Source: Pseudobacter ginsenosidimutans
Lineage (GTDB): Bacteria; Bacteroidota; Bacteroidia; Chitinophagales; Chitinophagaceae
DNA: 64,000 nucleotides
Assembly (NCBI RefSeq): GCF_007970185.1
Contig: NZ_CP042431.1
Coordinates: 1,054,001 to 1,118,000, forward strand
Direction: 5' to 3'
Positions 18,937 through 26,993 of this stretch are shown piece after piece. Each line of letters starts with the position of its first letter. Position 1 is the stretch's first letter. The notes below the pieces were generated by a model. That model saw only the letters and a list, made by a program, of their open reading frames with translations. It did no database searches and had not been told where the DNA came from. Made by a program: the position numbers and the translations under genes.

Positions 18937-20301
18937 TTACTTCTTTGCTTCAAACAACTTATCAGCCGGTACCACTTTTACCTTGGTTCCCGTTTTCAGG
19001 ATCTTGCTCACCACATTGTATGGTGCTGTAATCACGGAGTCGCCTGCTTTCAGGCCGGAAAGGATCTCGATATGGTTCATGTCCTGGATGCCTGTTGTCA
19101 CTTTTACTTTCTTTACTGAATTGTCTTTTTGCAGTACGTATACCACTTCATCCAGATCGCTGGTAAGACCGGCTTTCACAGTTTCCTGGAGACCTTCTTC
19201 ATCTTTCTTGTCTTCTTTTTTATCGTTCGCCACATCATCGCTGCCTTTTTTGCGCGTGGTTACTGCATTGATAGCAGCAGAGATCACATTGTTCTTGGTT
19301 GTGGTCTGAATATCGGCGCTGGCGTTCATTCCCGGGCGGAAAGGGAAGCGGGATCCATTGGCGGTGAGGTCGCCATAAGAATCGGCCAGGAGGCGGATAT
19401 GCACTTTGTAGTTGGTAACGTCGTTGCTGGTAGCGGTGGTGGTGGTTGATGCTGCAGTGGTATTACTGCTGGCGATCTTGGTAACAAGTCCTTTGAATTT
19501 TCGGTTGGTGTAGGCATCCACTTCCACGAGGGCGGAGTCTCCGAGTTTCACTTTTGGGATATCGTTCTCACTCACGTCTACCTGTACTTCAATCACGCTC
19601 ATGTCTGCGATGCGCATCATTTCAGTACCGGCCATCATACCGGCGCCCACTACGCGCTCGCCTCTCTTCACGCTCATAAGAGAAATAACGCCATCACGGG
19701 GAGCAACAACCGCAGTACGGCCGAGGTCCTTATCAGCTTTGGCCAGGTTAGCCTGTGCGCCCTGGATGCTGGCTTCTCCCCTCTTCACGTTCTGGAGGGC
19801 TGCATTGTAATTCGCCTGTGCGGAACGCAGGCTGTTTTCTGCCTGTTCGAATTCTGAAGCAGAGATCACTTTCTCCGCCACCAGTTGCTTTTGACGGTCG
19901 TAAGCGCGCTGAGCCAGTTCCACAGCGGATCTCAGGCCAGGCAATTGTGCGCGTGTATTTTCAACGTTGGCGCGCTCCATATCAACGGAAGCGGCTGCCT
20001 GATTGCGTTGTGTAGAATAGATATCTGCGTAAATCCGTGCCAGTACGGCTCCCTTACGAACACTGTCGCCTTCTTCATAGTTCAGTTCCACAATCTCACC
20101 GGAAATGTCCGGGCTCACTTTCACTTCAGTTTCGGGATACACTTTTCCACTCGCGTTCACAGATTCGATGATGGTCCTCGCCTCCACTTTTTCTACAGCC
20201 ACTTTAAGGCCTTCATCTTTTTTGAAAACGCTGCTCAATGCGAGCAATGCAATGATCACGATGATCCCGATAATGATTATCCACAAGGTTTTCTTCTTCA
20301 T
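18937..20301 (-). CDS. HlyD/RND-type periplasmic adaptor subunit
   Basis: A 454-residue membrane-fusion protein that would link an inner-membrane transporter to the TolC-type channel encoded just upstream. It starts with a signal anchor (residues 5-27, LWIIIIGIIVIIALLALSSV). Lipoyl/biotinyl half-motifs follow, with VSPDISGEIVELNYEEGDSV near 62 and a long coiled-coil hairpin at about 105-195 (Gln/Arg/Ala-rich). The second lipoyl half includes APRDGVISLMSVKRGERVVGA. Beta-barrel and membrane-proximal domains follow, with GLKAGDSVITAPYNVVSKIL near the C-terminus. No pump gene is adjacent, so the partner cannot be named. MacA-like adaptors for ABC exporters are the closest comparison. Confidence 0.9.
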   Translation of the reverse strand: MKKKTLWIIIIGIIVIIALLALSSVFKKDEGLKVAVEKVEARTIIESVNASGKVYPETEVKVSPDISGEIVELNYEEGDSVRKGAVLARIYADIYSTQRNQAAASVDMERANVENTRAQLPGLRSAVELAQRAYDRQKQLVAEKVISASEFEQAENSLRSAQANYNAALQNVKRGEASIQGAQANLAKADKDLGRTAVVAPRDGVISLMSVKRGERVVGAGMMAGTEMMRIADMSVIEVQVDVSENDIPKVKLGDSALVEVDAYTNRKFKGLVTKIASSNTTAASTTTTATSNDVTNYKVHIRLLADSYGDLTANGSRFPFRPGMNASADIQTTTKNNVISAAINAVTTRKKGSDDVANDKKEDKKDEEGLQETVKAGLTSDLDEVVYVLQKDNSVKKVKVTTGIQDMNHIEILSGLKAGDSVITAPYNVVSKILKTGTKVKVVPADKLFEAKK

Positions 20302-20359
20302 GATTGTAACTGTTTGGTTGGGGGCCGGCGAGCCATTGCTGTTAACCGGCAGTTGCGAA

Positions 20360-21802
20360 TTATAATTTGATGCCCTGGCCTTTATAGAACTCGAGCACTT
20401 TCAGTTTGAATACATAATCATACTGAGCAGTGAGCTTGTCTATTTTGGCTTTGAACAGATTATTCTGATTGGTCAGCAGATCGATAGTATTAAGCAATCC
20501 GATATTGTACCGTTTGGTGGCGAAGTCGAACGCTTTCTGCGATGTTTCTACTGATTTGTTGCCTGCAATGTATTTCTGGAAAGAAGCAGTGGCTTCAGTA
20601 TATGCTTTGTATATGTCCTGCTTCAACGTTTGATTGTCCAGCTCCTGTTGCAGTTCGGTATTACGCAGATCCAGCTTTGCCCTGTTGTGCTGTGTGCGCA
20701 GCTGGCCCTGGTTAAAGATGGGAATGGCAAGAGACAATCCGATGGACTGCCCAAAGGCCTTGTCCAATTGCTGAAAAAATCCCGGGTTCCTGATCATATT
20801 TAACTCTCCTGCAAACGGAGCAAAAACCTTGTAGGTCTGATTGGCGATCTTTACAGAAGCGCTTGAGTCGATACCAGCGTAAGGAATTTTTCCATAAGGT
20901 TCCAGGTAATTATTATTATAGGCTGTGCCCATTCTGGCGTAAGCGGAAAGGGCTGGCATCATGGCGCCGCGTGTGGCCGCTACATTTTTGTTGGCTGCCT
21001 CCACACGCAACTGATTCACTCTTTGCAGCGGCATGTTTGCCATAGCGAGTTGAAACACTGCTTCAGGCTGAAGTTCTGATAGCGGCTCAACAGGTATCAA
21101 CTCTACTGGCGGTGCTGCAATATCGAAAGGCTGCGCAGCATCCAGATTCAACAGTGCCTGCATTTGTAACAATGACACAGCAGCGGTTTGCTGTGTGCCC
21201 ACCAGCGTGGCGCTGTCGCGGGCCAGCTGTGCTTCCAGTTCAGCAGCATTCAGTTCGGGAACAGAACCTGCGATCACCAGTTTCCTTGTGTTCTCCAATT
21301 GCGCAAGCGTGAGTTTCACCTGCAGCTCACTGGCGCTCACCTGCTCTTTATTCAGGAGAGCCTGCAGATATGCCGCAGCCACATTGAGAGAGATATCATT
21401 CTTTACTTTGTCGATATTCGTTTTGGAGGCTTCCGCTTCCAGCCGGTTAGCTGCAATGGTATTTTTGATGCGGAACCAGTTGAACAAGGTAACAGAACTG
21501 GAAAGACTGAAAGAGCCTGCAACGTTGGTTTCGTTCACAGCGCTGAAGTCGGCAGGGTTCTGTGTGCGTCCGTTATTCAAACCAAGGCTACCATCAAAAC
21601 CAAGAGTAGGAATTTGTTGAAGCCTGGACTGGTTCAGGTTGAGAGCAGCAATGCGTGCCTGCACATCGGCTTGTTTCACTGAAATATTATTGGCCAGTGC
21701 ATACTCCACGGATCTTTTGAGGTCCCACTTATCCTGGCTGAAAGAAACTGATACGAGGCAAATTTGCAAACAAACAGTCAGAAATAGTTTCCATTTCTTC
21801 AT
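20360..21802 (-). CDS. TolC-family outer-membrane efflux protein
   Basis: A 480-residue protein with a signal peptide (LFLTVCLQICLVSVSFSQ). It has the internal duplication of TolC proteins, with two long helical-hairpin repeats rich in Ala, Gln and Leu and short beta segments. It forms the trimeric outer-membrane channel through which adaptor-linked pumps discharge substrates. The gene precedes the HlyD-type adaptor by 58 nt on the same strand, so the pair are likely co-expressed. Residue patterns such as GLSLAIPIFNQGQLRTQHNR and ITKRYNIGLLNTIDLLTNQN-like segments fit the family. The inner-membrane component is not in this window. Confidence 0.92.
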   Translation of the reverse strand: MKKWKLFLTVCLQICLVSVSFSQDKWDLKRSVEYALANNISVKQADVQARIAALNLNQSRLQQIPTLGFDGSLGLNNGRTQNPADFSAVNETNVAGSFSLSSSVTLFNWFRIKNTIAANRLEAEASKTNIDKVKNDISLNVAAAYLQALLNKEQVSASELQVKLTLAQLENTRKLVIAGSVPELNAAELEAQLARDSATLVGTQQTAAVSLLQMQALLNLDAAQPFDIAAPPVELIPVEPLSELQPEAVFQLAMANMPLQRVNQLRVEAANKNVAATRGAMMPALSAYARMGTAYNNNYLEPYGKIPYAGIDSSASVKIANQTYKVFAPFAGELNMIRNPGFFQQLDKAFGQSIGLSLAIPIFNQGQLRTQHNRAKLDLRNTELQQELDNQTLKQDIYKAYTEATASFQKYIAGNKSVETSQKAFDFATKRYNIGLLNTIDLLTNQNNLFKAKIDKLTAQYDYVFKLKVLEFYKGQGIKL

Positions 21803-21913
21803 AGAACAAATGTAATTGTAATGAGAGGCCGGGGCCTGTTATTTGATAAGCGGTCGGGGAGTTGGTAACTGCCAAATTACAAGCTACGGTTCAAAGTGCG
21901 AAAAAAATTACTG

Positions 21914-23086
21914 TTAAACCATTTTAGCAAAAGCCTGTTCCAGATCGGTCTTCAGGTATTCCGCATCTTCCAGCCCGAAATAAAAACGGAGCATCCGGTG
22001 CTCCGGATCGGAAGCATCGAAGGCTTCGGGTTGAAGGGACGCGCAACGCGGGATCACCAGGCTTTCGTGACCTCCCCAGCTCACTGCCATGAGAATATGT
22101 CGCAGCGATTCCGAGAAGGTTACAATCTCTTCCATATTTTTTGCGTGCACTACAATGGTCACCAGTCCGCAGGCGCCGCTCATCTGCCTTTGGGCGAGTT
22201 CATATTGAGGAAAGGAGGGGTCGAGGGGAAAGATCACCTGTTCCACTTTGGAATGCTGCTTCAGCCAGTCAACCATTATCCGCGTAGTGGTTGAAATCCT
22301 GTCGAGCCTTGCTGGCAGCGTGCGTAAGCCTCTCAGTAACAACCAGGCATTGAATGGAGAAATGCCATTACCTGCATTCTGCATAGCATTATTGAATACA
22401 TGGTTCATCATGGTCTGCGTGCCGGTAAGCACGCCCGCAACCACATCGCTGTGGCCGCCGATATATTTGGTGGCCGACTGCAGGCTCATATCGATCCCAT
22501 GATCCAGCGGACGCTGGAATAACGGTGTACAATAGCTGTTATCACAAATTGTTATAATACCTTCTGCCCTCGCCAGATCCGCCACTGCGCGGAGGTCCTG
22601 CAATACAAAATCCCAGCTGTTCGGTGATTCCAGGTAAATGATCTTTGTAGAAGGAAGGATGGCCCGCTCAAATGCTTCGATCTCCCTGCCATCCACATAC
22701 GTTGTTGCCACACCGAAACGCGGTAGCACCTCATCGAATAATTTCTTGGCCCAGCCGTAAGGACGGTTCACAGAAACTATATGGTCACCACTCTGCACAT
22801 TAGCAAAAACCGAAGCGAAGATGGCGGATGACCCACTATTGAACACCAGGCATTCTTCCGCATTGTCCAGCGCCGCCAGTTTCTTCCGCAGGATATTGAC
22901 GGTAGGGTTCATCCCTTTACTGTAGATCAGGTTATTGAACTCATCTTCAAAAGCCCGTCGCATATCCGCCACCGTTTTGAAAGCGAAATTGCTGGTCTGG
23001 TAAATGGGAGGAGCAACAGCATTGAAATATTCTTCCCTGTCTTCTCCCAGTTCATTGAGGATATAAGAAATGTCTGGTGGTAGCAT
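21914..23086 (-). CDS. PLP-dependent Cys/Met-metabolism (trans-sulfuration) enzyme
   Basis: A 390-residue fold-type I PLP enzyme related to cystathionine gamma-synthase, beta-lyase and methionine gamma-lyase. The PLP lysine is Lys207 within SATKYIGGHSDVVAGVLTG, and the phosphate-binding segment is VFNSGSSAIFASVF near 81. PSTKIIYLESPNSWDF and ITICDNSYCTPLFQRP are typical. The N-terminal VAPPIYQTSNFAF with a YSKGMNPTVNILRKKLAALD is also standard. Sequence alone does not settle whether it forms cystathionine or lyses it. The amino-acid permease 14 nt upstream on the same strand suggests a role tied to import of a sulfur amino acid (inference). Confidence 0.85.
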   Translation of the reverse strand: MLPPDISYILNELGEDREEYFNAVAPPIYQTSNFAFKTVADMRRAFEDEFNNLIYSKGMNPTVNILRKKLAALDNAEECLVFNSGSSAIFASVFANVQSGDHIVSVNRPYGWAKKLFDEVLPRFGVATTYVDGREIEAFERAILPSTKIIYLESPNSWDFVLQDLRAVADLARAEGIITICDNSYCTPLFQRPLDHGIDMSLQSATKYIGGHSDVVAGVLTGTQTMMNHVFNNAMQNAGNGISPFNAWLLLRGLRTLPARLDRISTTTRIMVDWLKQHSKVEQVIFPLDPSFPQYELAQRQMSGACGLVTIVVHAKNMEEIVTFSESLRHILMAVSWGGHESLVIPRCASLQPEAFDASDPEHRMLRFYFGLEDAEYLKTDLEQAFAKMV

Positions 23087-23100
23087 GATGTTTGGTTTGA

Positions 23101-24435
23101 TCAGGCATTTTCCTGTTTGGGCCGTTTGCGCATCAGGAAATACAAGACCATAAAAGTAAGTAATACCCCTATGCCGATGCCTGCTGTTTTCGGTTTGTCA
23201 ATCGCGATGCTGATACCCACAAAGGTATAAGCAAGAATAAAGATGATGGGCAGTAAGGGGTATAGCTTCATGCTGTAGATGCCGGTACCGTCCAGGTGTT
23301 TGGTTCTTTTCCTCAGTTTGAAGATGGCGCCGGCAGACATGGCCATGCCGAAGCAGTCCAGGAAGATGGTAAAGCTGAGAATTTCGTTGAACGTTTTGGC
23401 GAAGAAGAGCACCACGATGCAGGTGGCCGCAAACACAGTGAGCGAAGTGAGCAGCACTTCTTTCTTTGCAGTTTGTTTTTTAAAGATGGGTGGGAGCACA
23501 CCATCATCGCTCATGGCATACATCACGCGTGGATTACTCATCAGCAGCACATTCACGTAAGCGAGTACGGAAAGAAAGAGCAGTCCGGAGAACACTGTTG
23601 AGCCTGTAGGACCAAACATCTTCTCTGCCACTACCGATGCAATCTCATTGGTGGTTTTGAGTTGTTCAAAACCGATCAGTTTGTAGTAGCTGAAATTCAC
23701 TGCCAGGTAAAGGACAATGATGGTAGCGATGCCGATGAAGATCCCTTTCGGCACATTGCGCGACGCGTTCTTCACTTCATGTCCGAAATTAATACTCTGC
23801 TGATAACCTCCATAGGTAAACGAAATTGCCACCAGGCACAATCCGAAAGACCGGATGGAATCGCCCCAGGAATGTTCCGCAACAGGAGCTGCTACCGGCG
23901 CCGGTTCCACGTAGAGATCGGGAAAGCAGAGCGCAGCGATCAGCAGCAATACCATACTGATCTTGATCAGCATCAGTACATTCTGCGTGCGCGAGCTCAT
24001 CTTCAATCCCATGAGATTGACGCCATAGAAGATCACGATGGCAATGATGGCGATGATCACTTTGGTGGTGTCCGTAGCAGGCTGATTGAACAGCACGCGG
24101 CTGATGTATCCTGATCCGATCAGGGCTACAGCCGACAGTGATGCAGCATTGCTCACCAGGATGATGCAATTGATGGAGAAGGCCAGTGAAGGATGGTACG
24201 CATAAGAGAATATCTTATAATAACCACCGGTCACAGGATGCCTTGAACCGATCTCGGCATAGGTAAGGGCTCCGCACAATGCTACCAATCCCCCCACAAT
24301 CCATCCCGCAAAGAAAATACCTGGTGTGAGTGCATCTTTGGCGGAATCAGTGGCCGCGCGAAAGATGCCCATGCCAATCACCAGGCCGATCACGATCATG
24401 GTCAGATCGAATAAACCAAGTTTGGAAGACTTCAT
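23101..24435 (-). CDS. Amino acid permease, APC superfamily
   Basis: A 444-residue inner-membrane transporter with about 12 predicted transmembrane helices. The first helix holds LTMIVIGLVIGMGIFRAATD, the GxGIF-type segment of the APC fold. The central part contains SFTYGGYQQSINFGHEVKNA, a typical APC helix 6 segment, and PKGIFIGIATIIVLYLAVNF. Family members symport amino acids with protons or sodium or exchange them. The substrate cannot be named. It stands 14 nt upstream of the Cys/Met-metabolism enzyme gene on the minus strand, and divergent from a TonB-receptor gene. Its C-terminus is Lys/Arg-rich. Confidence 0.9.
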   Translation of the reverse strand: MKSSKLGLFDLTMIVIGLVIGMGIFRAATDSAKDALTPGIFFAGWIVGGLVALCGALTYAEIGSRHPVTGGYYKIFSYAYHPSLAFSINCIILVSNAASLSAVALIGSGYISRVLFNQPATDTTKVIIAIIAIVIFYGVNLMGLKMSSRTQNVLMLIKISMVLLLIAALCFPDLYVEPAPVAAPVAEHSWGDSIRSFGLCLVAISFTYGGYQQSINFGHEVKNASRNVPKGIFIGIATIIVLYLAVNFSYYKLIGFEQLKTTNEIASVVAEKMFGPTGSTVFSGLLFLSVLAYVNVLLMSNPRVMYAMSDDGVLPPIFKKQTAKKEVLLTSLTVFAATCIVVLFFAKTFNEILSFTIFLDCFGMAMSAGAIFKLRKRTKHLDGTGIYSMKLYPLLPIIFILAYTFVGISIAIDKPKTAGIGIGVLLTFMVLYFLMRKRPKQENA

Positions 24436-24497
24436 GTTTGGAAGATAAAAAATATTTGCCGTTCATTTTAACGTAAATTCGGGTTATCCTTTCCAAT

Positions 24498-26567
24498 ATG
24501 AAACATGTTGTTACAGCTCTGATCCTCGGGTGCTCCATTTCTTATGTTACAGCACAGACGGGCACCCCGCAAGATTCCGCAAAAACATTACAGGAGGTGG
24601 AGGTGCGTGCATACGGACAAAACCGTCAGCTTAAGGAAGCCGGAATGGCCGTGAGTGTGATCACGCCCGCTCAATTGGAGCGTTACAATAACATGAGCAT
24701 CCTCCCTGCCATCAATGCCACGCCAGGCGTGCGTATGGAGGAAAGATCCCCCGGCAGTTACCGCCTGAATATCCGCGGCAGCAGCCTCCGCTCGCCCTTT
24801 GGCGTGCGTAACGTAAAAGTATACTGGAATGGCATTCCATTCACTGATCCTGGCGGAAGTACTTACCTCAACCAATTCAGTTTTTACAATATCAGGCAGG
24901 TGGAGATCGTTCGCGGACCGGCCAGCAGCTTGTATGGCGCTGGCACCGGCGGTGCTGTGCTATTGAACAGTAGAACCAATGATTTCAAAGCCGGTGCTGA
25001 GATCGGCTACGGAGGCGGCAGCTTCGGCATGTTCAATCTCAATGCACAAATCAGAACCGGCGATTCAGACCGTAACAATATTTTCAATTATTCCCGCCAA
25101 TCGGGTGATGGTTACCGTGATCATACCAGTTTCAGGAGAGATATGGCCAGTTGGGAATCGCAGTTCAAATTCAATGATCGGCAAAGTTTACAAACTTCCG
25201 TCCTCTATGGCGATCTCTATTACCAGACACCCGGCGGACTCACCAAGGCAGAGTACCTCGCCAATCCACGCGGGGCGCGGCCCGCAGCCGGTATGTTCCC
25301 CGGCGCTGATCAGGCAAATGCCAGCATCCGTCAGCAGACATTCCTCGCCGGTATCACACATAACTATGCATTCAGTGAGGCCCTTGAAAACACTACTACT
25401 GTGTACGGCGCGTTCAGTATGCTGAAGAATCCCACTTTCAGGAATTATGAAAAAAGATCAGAGCCGCATTTCGGTGGCCGGTCGGTTTTCACCTGGCGTG
25501 CAGCCATCAGTGACGCAACCCGTCTCACTATTCTCGCCGGAGCAGAAGCGCAACGCGGTTTCTTCAACACCAAAACATTCGCCAATAATGGCGGCAGCCC
25601 CGCTGCATTGCAAACCGATGATGAGATCAACAACTGGCTCTATTCAGTATTTGCGCAGGCAGAACTGCAATTCAAAACTGGTACCACTATCCAGGCAGGC
25701 GTAAGCAGCAATAAATCCAGCATCAGTATCCAACGTTTATCCTCACCCGATTTACCTCTACAAAAGAGAACCTATAATAATGAATGGGCGCCCCGTGTGG
25801 CCGTTTCGCAGAAGCTGATCCCGCAGTTACTCCTGTATGCGAGTGTGAGTCAGGGCTTCTCTCCCCCTACTTCACAGGAAGTATTGCCCAGCACCACCGA
25901 GATCAATACAAGCCTCAATGCCGAACATGGCGTGAACTACGAAGCAGGTGTGAAAAGCAATTGGTTCAATAACGCATTGTATGTTGAAGTGAATGCCTTC
26001 CGCTACCAATTGCAGGAAGCGATCGTTCAGCGAAGGGATGGCAGCGGCGCAGACTATTTCGAGAATGCAGGCAGCACCAGGCAGGAAGGTATCGAATCAC
26101 AGGCACGATATCTTTTCGTTCCTAATAAACCTGGCTTTCTCTCCAATGTTCAACTCTGGGCCAGTCATACCTGGTACTTCTTCCGTTATCGTAATTTCAA
26201 ACAGTTGAATACCGATCTGAAAGGAAAAGACCTACCCGGGGTTTCTCCACATACAGTAGCTGCGGGACTTGATGTAAATACAAAGCCAGGCCTCTATACC
26301 AATATCACCTTCTTCTACAGTGATCCCGTTGCGCTGAATGACGCCAATACGGATCATGCAGGCTCCTATCAACTCACCGGCGCCAGGGCCGGATGGCGCA
26401 AAGCTTTTAACGCACATATCAGTTTTGACCTCTATGCCGGGGTGGACAATCTCTTCAACACAGAGTATAGCCTGGGCAATGATGTGAATGCTGCCGGTGG
26501 CCGCTATTTCAACACTGCGCCGGGAGTAAATTACTTCGGCGGGCTTACACTTCGCTACGATTGGTAA
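24498..26567 (+). CDS. TonB-dependent outer-membrane receptor
   Basis: A 689-residue receptor with a signal peptide (MKHVVTALILGCSISYVTAQ). A short N-terminal region leads to a plug domain at about residues 45-160 (LPAINATPGVRMEERSPGSY, IRQVEIVRGPASSLYGAGTG). The 22-strand barrel runs to the end, which closes with an aromatic-rich strand (GGLTLRYDW). It uses TonB energy to import iron complexes or other large ligands. No carboxypeptidase-like extension or SusD partner is adjacent, so it is not a SusC-type glycan receptor. The substrate is unknown. The cobalamin operon starts about 100 nt downstream, but this gene lacks its own riboswitch. Confidence 0.93.
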   Translation: MKHVVTALILGCSISYVTAQTGTPQDSAKTLQEVEVRAYGQNRQLKEAGMAVSVITPAQLERYNNMSILPAINATPGVRMEERSPGSYRLNIRGSSLRSPFGVRNVKVYWNGIPFTDPGGSTYLNQFSFYNIRQVEIVRGPASSLYGAGTGGAVLLNSRTNDFKAGAEIGYGGGSFGMFNLNAQIRTGDSDRNNIFNYSRQSGDGYRDHTSFRRDMASWESQFKFNDRQSLQTSVLYGDLYYQTPGGLTKAEYLANPRGARPAAGMFPGADQANASIRQQTFLAGITHNYAFSEALENTTTVYGAFSMLKNPTFRNYEKRSEPHFGGRSVFTWRAAISDATRLTILAGAEAQRGFFNTKTFANNGGSPAALQTDDEINNWLYSVFAQAELQFKTGTTIQAGVSSNKSSISIQRLSSPDLPLQKRTYNNEWAPRVAVSQKLIPQLLLYASVSQGFSPPTSQEVLPSTTEINTSLNAEHGVNYEAGVKSNWFNNALYVEVNAFRYQLQEAIVQRRDGSGADYFENAGSTRQEGIESQARYLFVPNKPGFLSNVQLWASHTWYFFRYRNFKQLNTDLKGKDLPGVSPHTVAAGLDVNTKPGLYTNITFFYSDPVALNDANTDHAGSYQLTGARAGWRKAFNAHISFDLYAGVDNLFNTEYSLGNDVNAAGGRYFNTAPGVNYFGGLTLRYDW

Positions 26568-26647
26568 TAGAAAGTACTGCCCGCCATCACTCGCCCCGGG
26601 AGGCGGGCGACTGACCACACTCAAATAACACCCGTTAGTAAATAGTT

Positions 26648-26678
26648 TTTGTCCGGTGTTTCCACAGGAGTACATTTG
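26648..26678 (+). promoter_or_regulatory. Promoter of the cobalamin operon (Bacteroidota consensus)
   Basis: TTTG at 26648-26651 and TACATTTG at 26671-26678 are separated by 19 nt, an exact match to TTTG-N19-TAnnTTTG. Transcription would start near 26685, at the 5' edge of the riboswitch. Confidence 0.8.
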
Positions 26679-26685
26679 CTGCCGT

Positions 26686-26885
26686 AATTGGTTTCCCGGA
26701 TCCGCAAGGTCCCGGGATTAAAAGGGAAACCGGTGTAATTCCGGTGCTATCCCCGTAGCTGTAAGTTGCAGATGCAGTATCAGATCCCACTGCATCATTG
26801 TTCAATCTTCATACCACTATCTTTTTTCGATGGGAAGGTGTTGAACAGGTAACGAGCCAGAAGACCTGCCAGTTATGTTTCAATC
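26686..26885 (+). ncRNA. Cobalamin (adenosylcobalamin) riboswitch
   Basis: The leader contains the conserved core GGGAAACCGGTGTAATTCCG (about 26724-26743) followed by GTGCTATCCCCGTAGCTGTA. A GAGCCAGAAGACCTGCC segment (about 26855-26871) is the B12-box partner. Peripheral hairpins lie between the two parts. In family terms, bound cobalamin would switch off expression of the downstream genes. It precedes btuB, and the operon up to cobC is probably under its control. It covers most of the 426-nt gene-free stretch 26568-26993. Confidence 0.93.
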
Positions 26886-26993
26886 ACATCAACGAGCTTT
26901 CGGGTGAAAAGCCGGGATGAAATGAGCGCCTCATCGCGCTGCCTCACATTTCATTTCTGTAATGAATTTCCGAAGGCTCATAGTAAACTAACT

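Noticed and set aside
21807-21814. TACATTTG on the minus strand as the TolC promoter
   Set aside because: It lies only five bases from the start codon and no TTTG is found at the right distance upstream.
26575-26612. Hairpin GCCCGCC...GGCGGGC after the TonB-receptor gene as terminator
   Set aside because: The stem is good but no T-run follows, so I do not call it a terminator.
26904-26993. Upstream start of the BtuB-like protein inside the leader
   Set aside because: The added 30 residues lack a signal peptide, whereas the ATG at 26994 gives one directly.
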